From: Haloferax mediterranei ATCC 33500
Lineage (GTDB): Archaea; Halobacteriota; Halobacteria; Halobacteriales; Haloferacaceae
NCBI RefSeq assembly: GCF_000306765.2
Contig: NC_017942.1
Location: forward strand, 62,001-126,000
Length of the DNA: 64,000 nucleotides
Direction of reading: 5' to 3'
In this document: one piece after another, positions 1 through 7,639 of the stretch
Position numbering within the stretch: the stretch's first letter is position 1
Layout: every line of letters begins with the position of its first letter
Notes under the pieces: generated by a model
Database searches by the model: none
Seen by the model: the letters and a program-made list of their open reading frames with translations, nothing else
What the model was told of the DNA's origin: nothing
Made by a program: the position numbers and the translations under genes

Positions 1-173
1 GCCCGCCCCGGAAAGAGTCCCGCGTCCTGTGCTGAGCGCACGTACTGACACGCCTGATCACGCCGCCTCACTCTTCATCTTTAACTAAACACGACCAGAT
101 ATCCGGCTCTGAGGCGCGTCTGGTACTCTGAAAAATCATAAAAAACTTACAAAATGACAGCGGAGGTATCAGC

Positions 174-1238
174 GTGCCCTCCACCCGGACTATCGCACTA
201 TACGGGCTTCTCATCGTCGGTGTTCTCTGTAGCTTAGTGTTCCCGGCTATGGCTGGGGCACAGCTCACCTATACAGCAACACCAGTAGAACCGGGAGATG
301 ACCCCGCCCGTATAGTCAACGTGAGTACGAACGTTTCGAATCTCGATACTCGTCTCGCGGACCTCAATCAACAGACGACTCGACCAATCGTTCAGGCGTC
401 CCAAACCGGCTCGTTTGAGGGGAACGTGACTCCACAGCTCGCTAGCGTCCTCGAGGCCCTGCCGAGCCAAGTTGTCCAGTACACCATCTACAATGGATCG
501 TACTACCAGTGGAACACCACCGTCAACGATGATGGCACATCAGCTCGCATACGAATGGATCCCATCAACGCGACGTCTGTGCTGGATGCTGTTGCAAAGC
601 CGTACGACACAGCACCCACTGACGTTCAGACTGCGATTGAGACGGGCTCGGTGGAAAGCGGGTCTATCAATGCAGGAGTGTATCAACGAGGGAGCTCATA
701 TTACACGGTAGCAGCGGAAGATGAGTCAGCGCTGACAGCGCGCGTACTCGGAGCTGGAGTGGGATATGTTCTTACCCCTGTTGGACGGGGTTTCATCGCT
801 GTCGCAGTTGGGATCCTCTACTACCGATATCAGAGTCCCTCTGATAATCGTGTCCTCACGGTCCCTCGTGCGGTAGCGGTCGCTGCACTTTCGATCCCTA
901 TCACTGTGGTGTTGACCGCGCTTGAACAGAGCCCATCGCTTACTCGATTCATCACCGATCCGGCAAGTGCGTTTGTTGTCTCGGCGAGTGTCATCGCAGG
1001 CGTTCTGATTCACCAGCGTCGGTGGGCGGCGCTCATCGGTACTACAGTCGGTGTTGCTGTGCTCGTGCTCGGAGCAAATGTACTGGCGAATGGCCTTGCA
1101 GGAATTATCTTTGGGCTCGGCTTCCTCGTTCTCGGATTTATTGCTGGTGGCATCTCGCTTGTCTACGGTGTCGTCTTTGGTCAAGAGGATTCAGACCCGG
1201 AACTGACGAATACCTCAGGAGCTCAGATAACCGAGTAG
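174..1238 (+). CDS. Secreted-domain membrane protein, haloarchaeal, unknown function
   Basis: 354 residues starting at GTG. An N-terminal hydrophobic signal segment (about residues 5-29, ending AGA) is followed by an extracytoplasmic domain (about 30-180) with many N-glycosylation sequons (NVS, NVT, NGS, NTT, NAT). About five membrane helices follow (roughly 183-212, 222-246, 260-276, 287-305, 309-334), then a short acidic tail. The arrangement fits a surface-exposed sensor or assembly protein anchored in the cell membrane. I recognise no catalytic motif and do not assign a function. It stands alone, with 316 bases before the next gene. Confidence 0.75.
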   Translation: MPSTRTIALYGLLIVGVLCSLVFPAMAGAQLTYTATPVEPGDDPARIVNVSTNVSNLDTRLADLNQQTTRPIVQASQTGSFEGNVTPQLASVLEALPSQVVQYTIYNGSYYQWNTTVNDDGTSARIRMDPINATSVLDAVAKPYDTAPTDVQTAIETGSVESGSINAGVYQRGSSYYTVAAEDESALTARVLGAGVGYVLTPVGRGFIAVAVGILYYRYQSPSDNRVLTVPRAVAVAALSIPITVVLTALEQSPSLTRFITDPASAFVVSASVIAGVLIHQRRWAALIGTTVGVAVLVLGANVLANGLAGIIFGLGFLVLGFIAGGISLVYGVVFGQEDSDPELTNTSGAQITE

Positions 1239-1554
1239 GTCGATAGTAACTCGGATTTCGTTATCCTGTCTGAGATAGAGCATGTGAACTACCCCTGCCT
1301 ACTCGGCCTTCGGCTTACGTTGCTCCTTGAGGAAGGGGGCTTACCGCCTGCAATTAGCTAACTCCGGCAGCGAGACTACCAACCATTCCCGTAACAACTG
1401 AACCAGCCAAATTGTTGTTAAAGAGAACAGTATTGACGGCAGTTGAGACGACTACCCAAACAATGACATTCGTCATATCACAGTACAGACCGTAAGCGTG
1501 GATCTCACACACCTTGACAAATAAAAATAATTATGTGGGATGTTATATGTACTC
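1239..1554. other. Gene-free stretch, possible IS200/IS605 end remnant
   Basis: No coding frame is convincing here. Around 1280-1370, the minus strand resembles the GC-rich stretch often found after haloarchaeal tnpB genes (runs such as AAGCCCCCTTCCTCAAGGAG), so a decayed transposon end is possible. An AT-rich TATA-like stretch at about 1520-1532 (AAATAAAAATAATT) lies 25-35 bases before the start chosen for the next gene and fits a leaderless promoter. Confidence 0.3.
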
Positions 1555-2544
1555 ATGGTCGGACTCATCGGTACCAGAAACGGCCTGTATAGAGTGGATT
1601 CTCTCCCCTTCGACGACAGCGAGCGCGTTATCGACTGCGGCCGGGTGAGCAAAATCAGCCGTCACGACGAGGAGGGGACGTTTGCTGCGACCGATGAAGG
1701 ACTGTACCGCTCTACCGACGACGGGCGGACGTGGAACCCGGTAGAGCTCCCCGAAGAGAACGTTTGGGAGGTGTTTGTCGCTTCCGACGGGCGAATTTAC
1801 GCTGGGACGGACCCCGCTCGACTGTTCTGTTCGGCCGACAACGGTGACACGTGGACCGAACTCGGCTCGCTACGACAGCAGACGACCACCGAGCTCTGGC
1901 GGTCGGCATTTCGCGAAACCGCCCACGTTCGGACGGTCACTAGCCACCCGGAAACGCCTGACCGCATCTTCGCAGGTATCGAAGTTGGTGGTCTCTATCG
2001 AAGCGAGGATCGAGGCGAGTCGTGGTCGAAGTGCGAAATCAGGGACGAAACCGGCGTCGTTCAGGACGATATTCACGAGATTGTCTCCCTCGGCCCCGAA
2101 GGATACGTCGTCGCGTGCGGGCGGCTCTCTATCTACGACCGGAACCACGCCGCTGCCGAAGGCGGACTGTACCACACTGCCGACGCAGGCGTTACGTGGA
2201 CCCGTCTCGACCGCACCGTCGACCCGTCCTATTTCCGGGGCCTGATACACCACGACGGCATGCTACACGCTTGCGGTTCGACTACTGTTCCACCGGAGTG
2301 GACCGGTACGTTGGACGCCGGTGCAGCGATGTTCGCTTCGAGCGACGCCGGTGAGACGCTGGAGGAAGCACCGTACCCGGGTGGCCCGGACGAAATGATT
2401 CTAGCGTACACGTCGAGCGACGACCACGTGTTCGCCGGTACAGGCGTCGGCGACTTGGGGAGAATCATCCGGCGAACGGGAGACAAAACGTGGGTGACGC
2501 AAGGTTACATGCCGGACGACGTGTTGTCACTCAGCGTGAGCTGA
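1555..2544 (+). CDS. BNR/Ycf48-like beta-propeller protein
   Basis: 329 residues from the ATG at 1555. An upstream in-frame ATG at 1540 adds only MLYVL, and the TATA spacing favours 1555. At least five BNR/Asp-box repeats are visible: STDDGRTW, SADNGDTW, SEDRGESW, TADAGVTW and SSDAGETL, each preceded by GLYR- or LF-type strands. This is the signature of a six- or seven-bladed sialidase/photosystem-assembly-type propeller. No signal peptide is seen, so it is probably cytosolic. Such proteins are usually binding scaffolds, and the ligand here is unknown. Confidence 0.8.
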   Translation: MVGLIGTRNGLYRVDSLPFDDSERVIDCGRVSKISRHDEEGTFAATDEGLYRSTDDGRTWNPVELPEENVWEVFVASDGRIYAGTDPARLFCSADNGDTWTELGSLRQQTTTELWRSAFRETAHVRTVTSHPETPDRIFAGIEVGGLYRSEDRGESWSKCEIRDETGVVQDDIHEIVSLGPEGYVVACGRLSIYDRNHAAAEGGLYHTADAGVTWTRLDRTVDPSYFRGLIHHDGMLHACGSTTVPPEWTGTLDAGAAMFASSDAGETLEEAPYPGGPDEMILAYTSSDDHVFAGTGVGDLGRIIRRTGDKTWVTQGYMPDDVLSLSVS

Positions 2545-2775
2545 ATAGGCAATTACGTTCGCGACCAGTCACAGGTTGCTCTCTACGTTCCGTGAACGAA
2601 TTCGATGGGTGCCGAGTCGGGGCCAAACGTACTGCAGCCGGTGCCACGGTAGGGATTAGGAATTACGGCACGAGAATTGGTATGTTTTCTTACAAAAATG
2701 ATATGAGTACGCTGTTCGAAATTGACAATGTAGAATAAATTCAGAATAACCGAAGTACAGACGAGACAACAGACG

Positions 2776-3213
2776 ATGACACACAACACTCAGAGCACAG
2801 ACGAAGAAGAGATCGAACAACTGTTGATGGCCTCAGCGCAGGCGTTCCGTGAGCTCGATACGACGAAATTAGCTCAGATGTATGCAGAGGACGCCGACTG
2901 GACGAACGCTTTCGGTACGACCTTACACGGCCGTGATGCGATCGTTGAGTATCACGAAGAGCTCTTCGAAGATCCTCATTTCTCTCGTGGGAAAATCCTC
3001 GGCGAACCTGACGGGTCGATTCGGTTCGTCAGCGACGACGTGGCCGTGGCCAAGACTTTTGTCGAGCGTGCGGGGCAGGAAAGCGCCGAGGGAGACGAAC
3101 TACCCACCCGACGAAATCACTCGCTCAAGGTTCTGAATCGTCAAGACGAGAAGTGGGTTATCGTCTCCGAGATGTACATGGATGAGGACGCCAAACCAAC
3201 ACTCGACAAGTAG
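2776..3213 (+). CDS. SnoaL/DUF4440-like NTF2-fold protein
   Basis: 145 residues. The pattern EEIEQLLMASAQAFRELDTT, then QMYAEDADW, GRDAIVEYHEELF and a C-terminal strand pair ending VIVSEMYMDE, is typical of the SnoaL-like/ketosteroid-isomerase-like NTF2 fold (SgcJ/EcaC type), where an N-terminal helix closes a cone-shaped beta-sheet. These proteins are small-molecule isomerases, cyclases or binding proteins; no substrate can be inferred. A TATA-like AATAAATTC lies about 35-40 bases upstream. An IS6-type relic begins 17 bases after the stop. Confidence 0.75.
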   Translation: MTHNTQSTDEEEIEQLLMASAQAFRELDTTKLAQMYAEDADWTNAFGTTLHGRDAIVEYHEELFEDPHFSRGKILGEPDGSIRFVSDDVAVAKTFVERAGQESAEGDELPTRRNHSLKVLNRQDEKWVIVSEMYMDEDAKPTLDK

Positions 3214-3230
3214 CGAATTTTTCTCGGCCC

Positions 3231-3431
3231 GGCACTGTCTAGTCACGCCAGTTTGAGGAACGAGCAGGTCGGTGAGTTAATTGGTTAGAATGCTCGCAGC
3301 CCTGCTCAGCGAGTGCGTTGCGACGGATTTAGAAGAAATATACAATTCGAACAATACTACAATTTTCAGAGACCGCAGCAAGCGCTCGGTGGACGAACAC
3401 CTGTTGAGGAGGTCACTAACTAGACAGTGCC
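3231..3431 (+). mobile_element. 201-bp internally deleted IS6-type element (MITE-like)
   Basis: Begins GGCACTGTCTAGT and ends ACTAGACAGTGCC, the same inverted ends as the elements at 15778-16522 and 56656-57513. The left part matches the first ~120 bases of those copies (transposase start LLSECVATDLEE), then jumps at about 3346 to the last ~85 bases (FRDRSKRSVDEHLLRRSL frame). Over 500 internal bases are missing. With both ends intact it could be mobilised in trans by a full transposase. Confidence 0.9.
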
Positions 3432-3462
3432 TATTTAACAAAGTGATTTTTAGATTGACTCT

Positions 3463-3674
3463 ATGGGAATAAATAGAAGGCACTTTTCGTCCATTATTAT
3501 TGGCATTATCCTGCCCACAGCAGGTTGTACAAGTGACCAGCATAGTTCTACTCCTGGGGAGAAAACCAAAAACTCTACAATATCAAATGTTACTACCACC
3601 GATAACAATTCAGGGAATAAGACTACCACCAGTAATAAAAACACAAGTTCATCCCCATCAAGCACTTTTGTAAC
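3463..3674 (+). pseudogene. Tat lipoprotein, N-terminal part, truncated by transposon remnant
   Basis: Starts MGINRRHFSS followed by a hydrophobic stretch and the lipobox TAGC, so it is a Tat-exported lipoprotein. A low-complexity Ser/Thr/Asn linker follows (about residues 25-70), typical of haloarchaeal surface lipoproteins. The frame runs into a tnpB remnant near 3675, after which the translation (to 3825) is nonsensical. The functional domain is therefore missing. Its base composition is AT-richer than the neighbours. Confidence 0.7.
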
Positions 3675-3920
3675 GGACCCCAGCGATGTAGTGAGTGTGG
3701 ACACACGAGTCGTGGAAATCGGCCGAAGTAAGAATACTTCGAGTGTGAGAAGTGCGGAAAAGTGCTTCACGCGGATTATAATGCGGCGAAGAATATCGGG
3801 TGGCGGTTTGTCCGTCGTGGGATAAACGACTCACGACGGACGGGCAACAGTCAACTTGCCCTTAAGTCAGGGACAGTGACGCCGAATCGGGGATTCATCC
3901 CGTACTCAGCACCGAGTTAG
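3675..3920 (+). pseudogene. tnpB: tnpB (IS200/IS605) C-terminal remnant
   Basis: The frame reads CSECGHTSRGNRPK, then a TAA stop at 3729, then EYFECEKCGK and ADYNAAKNI, and ends SGTVTPNRGF..YSAPS. This is the TnpB zinc ribbon (two CxxC pairs) plus the last RuvC Asp (ADYNAAKNI). The internal stop fits a single C to T change in a CAA codon. A +1 continuation (EAENTDKPR) runs to about 3950, so the tail is also frameshifted. The guide-RNA-dependent nuclease part is gone, so it is dead. Confidence 0.85.
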
Positions 3921-4204
3921 AGGCCGAGAACACTGACAAGCCCCGGGTCACCCGACCCAAAGTTGTTGACCGTAAATCGCTCGGTGACTGCACAGCCCGT
4001 ACAGACAGGGGTGCCCTCAAGCTGTTCTGTTTTGATGTGTGAACCACAGTTGATGCTCTCACAATTTGCACAGTCGATGTATGAGTTCGCGTCCTCTTTC
4101 TCACAGTGCACGCAGCGGTGGATTCCGTCTTCAATCGCGACTCGGGAGGATCCTGCAGCGTAGTACGTCGGCGGTATCGAGGTACCGAAGTGTCCGGGAA
4201 TCAC
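3917..4204 (-). CDS. Small zinc-ribbon protein
   Basis: 95 residues with CVHC, CANC, a further Cys (INC) and CTGC, giving a B-box/double zinc-ribbon arrangement over residues 31-72. The last ~10 residues are antisense to the tnpB remnant tail, so the native C-terminus was probably altered by that insertion. It overlaps the end of the upstream membrane gene by 74 bases in another frame. The two are either translationally coupled, or a frameshift has split one membrane-plus-zinc-ribbon protein. The true start may lie inside the overlap. Confidence 0.6.
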   Translation of the reverse strand: MIPGHFGTSIPPTYYAAGSSRVAIEDGIHRCVHCEKEDANSYIDCANCESINCGSHIKTEQLEGTPVCTGCAVTERFTVNNFGSGDPGLVSVLGL

Positions 4205-5354
4205 CGTCGTCGCGCTGCTCCATCGAGACCGAGGAGACTTTCAGAAGGCGTCCAAGCAGTCCGGACCGGTCCGTCGCGTCCGTGACTCGTTTACGTTCGA
4301 GACGCCACTGCGGCTCGTCCAGCAAGCAGTCGTGGCAGACGACGCTATCCTCGTACACCCGGTACTCTACGTGCCCCCACCGGAGGTCGCTCTCCACGAG
4401 CGTGTGTGCGACGACTACCACCACGGCCACACTCGCACCGACGACTGTCCACGTCACCCCGGCGACGACGTACCCGAGGAAGGCAGTGACGGCCGCCGCG
4501 GCGAAGCGTCGGGGGTTCAGCATCCCGAGGAGACCGTCAACGACTGTGCCGGCCCACACCGCGTGGCGGTTCGTGTGGAGCACGTTTGTCGGGTCTCCAT
4601 CGGGGACGGAGACGGGTGCCCATTCATTGTCGTCTGCGGTCTCGAAATCGGCCTCGCTCGGGTCAAGTGGGTCGAACCGCTCGCTCCGCCCGACCACGGT
4701 GTACACGTCGAACCCGACGCGAGCGAAGTAGACGAGCATGAAGAGGAACCCTGTGCTCTCGGTCGGCGACAGGCCGAGCGAGCTTCCCCAGACGACGATC
4801 ACCATGAGCGCAACAACCTCGAGGACCGATCGCGCCGTGAGAATCGACTGTGGGACAAGTTCGCGGTAGTCGCGCGAGCCGACGTGATCCACGAATGTCG
4901 TTCCCTCGCGGGCGAGCGTCGTCACGCCCGCGACGAGGACCCCCTCGACGAATCCCCCGCTCTCAGCGGTCGCGAACCAGAGCACGGCACCGCTGATGAG
5001 CGAGAGACCTATGACCGTTCGACCGAGATCCAACACACGAGGGAACGAGCGTGGGTAGGTCGGCGGCAGTGCCGCGTGGAGCTGGAAACTCCCACGTTTC
5101 TCCCGGAGCGAGCGGAACGGTGACCGCCATCCCCACCGTGAGTCAGTGACCGCCCAGTCCTCTGGAACGGCGCGCTGCCCCGCGAACGTCGCCTCCAGCG
5201 TCTGCCGGAGCGCTCCAACGGTAATCTCGGCCCAGTAGACGACTAGGAGGTGTGCGAGGCCCCAGTCAAACAGGAGAATTCCGACGAGCGGAAGGGCGTT
5301 GGCCACGGCTACGCCAGCCAACGTACGCCGCCACGTCTGCAGTCCGTTCGCCAC
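4131..5354 (-). CDS. DUF6498-like polytopic membrane protein
   Basis: 407 residues. The N-terminus (VANALPLVGILLFDWG, then LLVVYWAEITVGALRQ) matches the haloarchaeal family with the VYWxE motif annotated as DUF6498. Helices are visible at about 13-30, 35-50, 108-130, 130-146, 170-195, 200-215 and 285-318. The soluble C-terminal part (about 325-407) is basic and contains CHDC, a possible half zinc site that pairs naturally with the overlapping zinc-ribbon ORF. Function unknown. A TATA-like AATTTATGG lies just upstream, at about 5388-5396 on the plus strand. Confidence 0.75.
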   Translation of the reverse strand: MANGLQTWRRTLAGVAVANALPLVGILLFDWGLAHLLVVYWAEITVGALRQTLEATFAGQRAVPEDWAVTDSRWGWRSPFRSLREKRGSFQLHAALPPTYPRSFPRVLDLGRTVIGLSLISGAVLWFATAESGGFVEGVLVAGVTTLAREGTTFVDHVGSRDYRELVPQSILTARSVLEVVALMVIVVWGSSLGLSPTESTGFLFMLVYFARVGFDVYTVVGRSERFDPLDPSEADFETADDNEWAPVSVPDGDPTNVLHTNRHAVWAGTVVDGLLGMLNPRRFAAAAVTAFLGYVVAGVTWTVVGASVAVVVVVAHTLVESDLRWGHVEYRVYEDSVVCHDCLLDEPQWRLERKRVTDATDRSGLLGRLLKVSSVSMEQRDDGDSRTLRYLDTADVLRCRILPSRD

Positions 5355-5404
5355 AGTGTCGTGCAGATTTTCTACTGGCGAATTAACAATTTATGGAATA
5401 CTCA

Positions 5405-5443
5405 AGGCTAAAACCCGCCCTTCAGGATGGGGAGGATGTCAAC
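5405..5443 (+). mobile_element. IS200/IS605-type right-end remnant
   Basis: CTAAAACCCGCCCTTCAGGA followed by TGGGGAGGATGTCAACG is the stem-loop terminus typical of haloarchaeal IS1341/IS605 elements. No tnpB is attached. It abuts the 5'-truncated nucleotidyltransferase gene that follows, so the insertion probably removed that gene's start. Confidence 0.7.
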
Positions 5444-5488
5444 GGCAACTAAGTTAAGTCAGTCTGCTCCGACTCGGATATCGAATTC

Positions 5489-5842
5489 GTGGTCGTATTC
5501 GGCTCACAGATTACGGGCGAGGCAACGACGGCGTCTGATCTTGACATCGCAGTCAAGTTTGCGGACAGCCTGTCTGCCCGTGACCGATTCGAGAAACAGT
5601 GTTTCCTGTCGGGTGATCTTCAGTGGGAGGATTCGCCGTTCGTTGACCTCTCGGATATTGAGACGCTCCCGCTGGATGTCGCACACGATGCAGTCACCGG
5701 TTCGTTCGTCTGCGGTGATGAGCAGGCATTCGAACAGTTCAAGGCGGAGATTGAAGCACGGTTCGTCGAACAGCGGGACAACCTTCGCCGGCAGCAGCGT
5801 GCGGTACTCAACCGCATTGCGGAGGCGGGACTCCGTGGTTGA
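5489..5842 (+). pseudogene. MNT-type nucleotidyltransferase (HEPN/MNT TA partner), 5'-truncated
   Basis: 117 residues from a GTG inside the catalytic motif: VVFGSQITGEATTASDLDIAV is the GSxxxG..SDLD signature of minimal nucleotidyltransferases. In known pairs such enzymes adenylylate and neutralise a HEPN RNase. The usual ~20 N-terminal residues are missing, because an in-frame TAA lies at about 5450 next to the IS605 end. The second catalytic region (FVDLSDIETLPLDVAHDAV) is present. The following frame starts VVDERVVSIKN, the usual HEPN/DUF86 opening, but diverges after ~11 residues. The toxin is therefore lost and this is probably a relic. Confidence 0.75.
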
Positions 5843-6132
5843 CGAGCGAGTCGTCTCAATCAAAAACGTTCAGTGTCAAGCCGAGTTCGTTTCTCATTCC
5901 CCCAGACAAGGAGTCGCAATTTCGAGAGTTCCTCCAACGTCACAACGTTTCGGTCCACGGCGAATCAGAATCAAATTCTACTCGCTGGGTGTGGGGTCGG
6001 TTCGTCGTTACTGCACTCTTTATCGGGGTGATTCCACTCAGCGCGATGTTCATCTGGCCGATCCAATACTCGTGGGCCGTTTTGCTCGTTCTCACCGTGA
6101 TATCTGTCTTCTTGGTGAGACAGGGCTTTTGA
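5839..6132 (+). CDS. Small two-helix membrane protein
   Basis: 97 residues from a TTG that overlaps the preceding stop by four bases. A soluble N-terminus (about 1-48) precedes two hydrophobic helices (51-70 and 75-93) and the end VFLVRQGF. The first codons coincide with the remnant of a HEPN/DUF86 start in another frame, so the true start may be further in and the gene may be a fusion product of a deletion. No family recognised. Confidence 0.5.
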   Translation: MTSESSQSKTFSVKPSSFLIPPDKESQFREFLQRHNVSVHGESESNSTRWVWGRFVVTALFIGVIPLSAMFIWPIQYSWAVLLVLTVISVFLVRQGF

Positions 6133-6176
6133 ACACTCTCTAACTCGACACGCCCGTGCTCCCAATGAGCGACTGG

Positions 6177-6332
6177 TCACCTGTTTGCCTCGTCAATGCG
6201 GTCAAGGACGTGGTCGAATGAACCACCGTAGACAAGTCGACTTCCGAGCCACAAAGTCACTATCCAAGTGCCAAGGCTGAGAACAACTGTGACCGTGGAC
6301 GATACTAATCCGTTTGTGACTTTCCAAACCAT
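6177..6332 (-). CDS. 51-residue membrane microprotein
   Basis: Reads MVWKVTNGLVSSTV then a hydrophobic helix (about residues 13-33, LSLGTWIVTLWLGSRLVYGG) and ends DHVLDRIDEANR. There is a single membrane helix with an amphipathic, charged C-terminus. An in-frame stop 15 codons upstream fixes the ATG. It is the last of three consecutive minus-strand microprotein genes (6648 to 6177). No homology recognised. Confidence 0.6.
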   Translation of the reverse strand: MVWKVTNGLVSSTVTVVLSLGTWIVTLWLGSRLVYGGSFDHVLDRIDEANR

Positions 6333-6374
6333 GTTCCGCGGTGACGCTCCCGATGAGGAGGACAGCCGTGAACA

Positions 6375-6482
6375 CTAAGTGGTGTAAGCGATCCCCCTCT
6401 TGCGGGCCTGCCCTACGCCTACCAGTAGGAAGCCAAGCAAGAGCCAGCCAGACATGAGCGCGAGCGGTGTGTACTCAGCCAC
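6375..6482 (-). CDS. 35-residue membrane microprotein
   Basis: Starts at a GTG that overlaps the previous gene by eight bases (GTGGCTGA): VAEYTPLALMSGWLLL, continuing GFLLVGVGQARKRGIAYTT. One membrane helix (about 7-24) with a basic cytoplasmic tail. The overlap suggests translational coupling with the 57-residue gene upstream. Confidence 0.55.
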   Translation of the reverse strand: MAEYTPLALMSGWLLLGFLLVGVGQARKRGIAYTT

Positions 6483-6648
6483 CCGGCTCTGAATGTCCTT
6501 CGAGCACCACGTCTTGTTTTCCTCGGTAATAGAGCCAGAAGAAGACGAGTAGCGTCAGAGGGAAGAATATGATTGCGACGATTGCCAGTGGTGGAAAGAG
6601 GATGAAGAGGGCAAACGTCTTCCACGAAACGATTGTGTCGCGGGGCAT
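6475..6648 (-). CDS. 57-residue two-helix membrane microprotein
   Basis: Reads MPRDTIVSWKTFALFILFPP, then LAIVAIIFFPLTLLVFFWLY, then a charged tail YRGKQDVVLEGHSEPGG. Two tight hydrophobic stretches (about 11-28 and 30-41) form a hairpin or one long helix. It is the first gene of the microprotein set. The upstream minus-strand sequence has an AAATTTAAAC stretch (plus-strand 6671-6682) at promoter distance. Function unknown. Confidence 0.6.
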   Translation of the reverse strand: MPRDTIVSWKTFALFILFPPLAIVAIIFFPLTLLVFFWLYYRGKQDVVLEGHSEPGG

Positions 6649-6859
6649 AGTGGAACGTTGGTTGACAGAACGTTTAAATTTGAAGTGACCGACTTACTTC
6701 TCTCTATTCAGCACGTCCACTGAAACCTCCCCAGATGCTGTTAGAAAATCCGTGCAACATACAGAGGGTGTGTCGGTCACACTGGGACTAATCACTGCTG
6801 TTTTTCATCAGTTCTCATTTTACAGAAGATATTTACTATCCTCAGAAAGAGTCCATTTC

Positions 6860-7282
6860 GTGAAGTCCTCCAGAATCAGCCAAGCGATAGTTGCCGCTGG
6901 TGGAGCTTTCGTCGCTTTGGGGTATCTTTCACCTTGGGCAGTTGTTGACCCCAATCACGAAGGACCCGTTGCCGACATTAAATTTTGGCGTCAGAACGTG
7001 GCGTTTGAATTAGATTATCTTGAAGCAAATGTACTCACACTACTCCCGTTGCTGCTAACTGGTGTGTTATTCGCATGGAATCCGAAGTCACGTGTTTCAC
7101 AGGTAGTCGGTGTTCTTAGTGGTCTATTCTACATTTCACTGCCGTTCTACTATCGAATGAATATCGTCCGCTTACATCATGTCCCTACAGACATCATCTA
7201 CAGCGTGCTGGTCGGAGGCGTCCTAATCCTAGTTGGCGTAGGGTTTGCTGTATTGACAGACTCAGTACACAAAGCACAGTGA
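6860..7282 (+). CDS. Four-helix membrane protein, unknown
   Basis: 140 residues from the GTG at 6860 (MKSSRISQAIVAAGG). The open frame extends up to 6752, but a TATA-like ATATTTACTAT lies ~27 bases before 6860, which suits a leaderless start there. Helices at about 6-22, 54-71, 78-97 and 110-131. A conserved-looking GYLSPWAVVD follows helix 1. No family recognised. Confidence 0.6.
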   Translation: MKSSRISQAIVAAGGAFVALGYLSPWAVVDPNHEGPVADIKFWRQNVAFELDYLEANVLTLLPLLLTGVLFAWNPKSRVSQVVGVLSGLFYISLPFYYRMNIVRLHHVPTDIIYSVLVGGVLILVGVGFAVLTDSVHKAQ

Positions 7283-7410
7283 CCGACTTGCGCGCTGTAT
7301 TCAGCACGGGTTCACCAAATGATCAGCGACTGAGGATTTCAGCAGAGCTGATTAGTTCTACCCCGCCCCTCCAGAAATCTCCGCTAGATAGGAAAGAAGC
7401 TCAATGATCG
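7283..7410. other. Intergenic stretch resembling 62140-62205
   Basis: The stretch 7293-7355 (GCGCTGTATTCAGCACGG..., ...CAGCGACTGAGGATTTCA) resembles 62134-62200 (GCGCCCTGTATGCAGCACAG..., ...CGCGACTGAGAACTTCAAC). A shorter version (TCTATTCAGCACG) is at 6706-6718. It may be a short dispersed repeat. No gene is seen. Confidence 0.35.
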
Positions 7411-7617
7411 CTAAGAAATGTATGACACGCCGACAATGACGAGACAAACCCCAATGACTCGGTATAGCCAGATGATTATATCAGAGGGCTCAGACGGTTC
7501 CGATTGGGGGTCGCGTAAGAAATCAAGACCGAAGTGGTATATCTGCCTTGGTTTGGCGACATATGCAACTCCGAGTATCGAAATTACAACCCCAGCGAGC
7601 TGAAAGAGTATACTCAC
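7411..7617 (-). CDS. 68-residue two-helix membrane protein
   Basis: MSILFQLAGVVISILGVAYV forms a first helix, KPRQIYHFGLDFLRDPQSEP is a soluble loop, and IIIWLYRVIGVCLVIVGVSY forms a second helix. The layout, with both helices bounding a ~25-residue polar loop, resembles the small DUF6199-type membrane proteins of haloarchaea. Function unknown. No operon partner. Confidence 0.65.
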   Translation of the reverse strand: MSILFQLAGVVISILGVAYVAKPRQIYHFGLDFLRDPQSEPSEPSDIIIWLYRVIGVCLVIVGVSYIS

Positions 7618-7639
7618 ACAGAATAGTTCTCAGCTATGT

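Noticed and set aside
4332..5123. 263-codon plus-strand frame
   Set aside because: Antisense to the polytopic membrane gene 4131-5354; His/Glu/Arg-rich without any domain.
6752..6859. Earlier start (MQHTEG...) for the four-helix protein
   Set aside because: The TATA-like element at about 6826-6836 lies inside this extension, so a leaderless start at 6860 is more likely.
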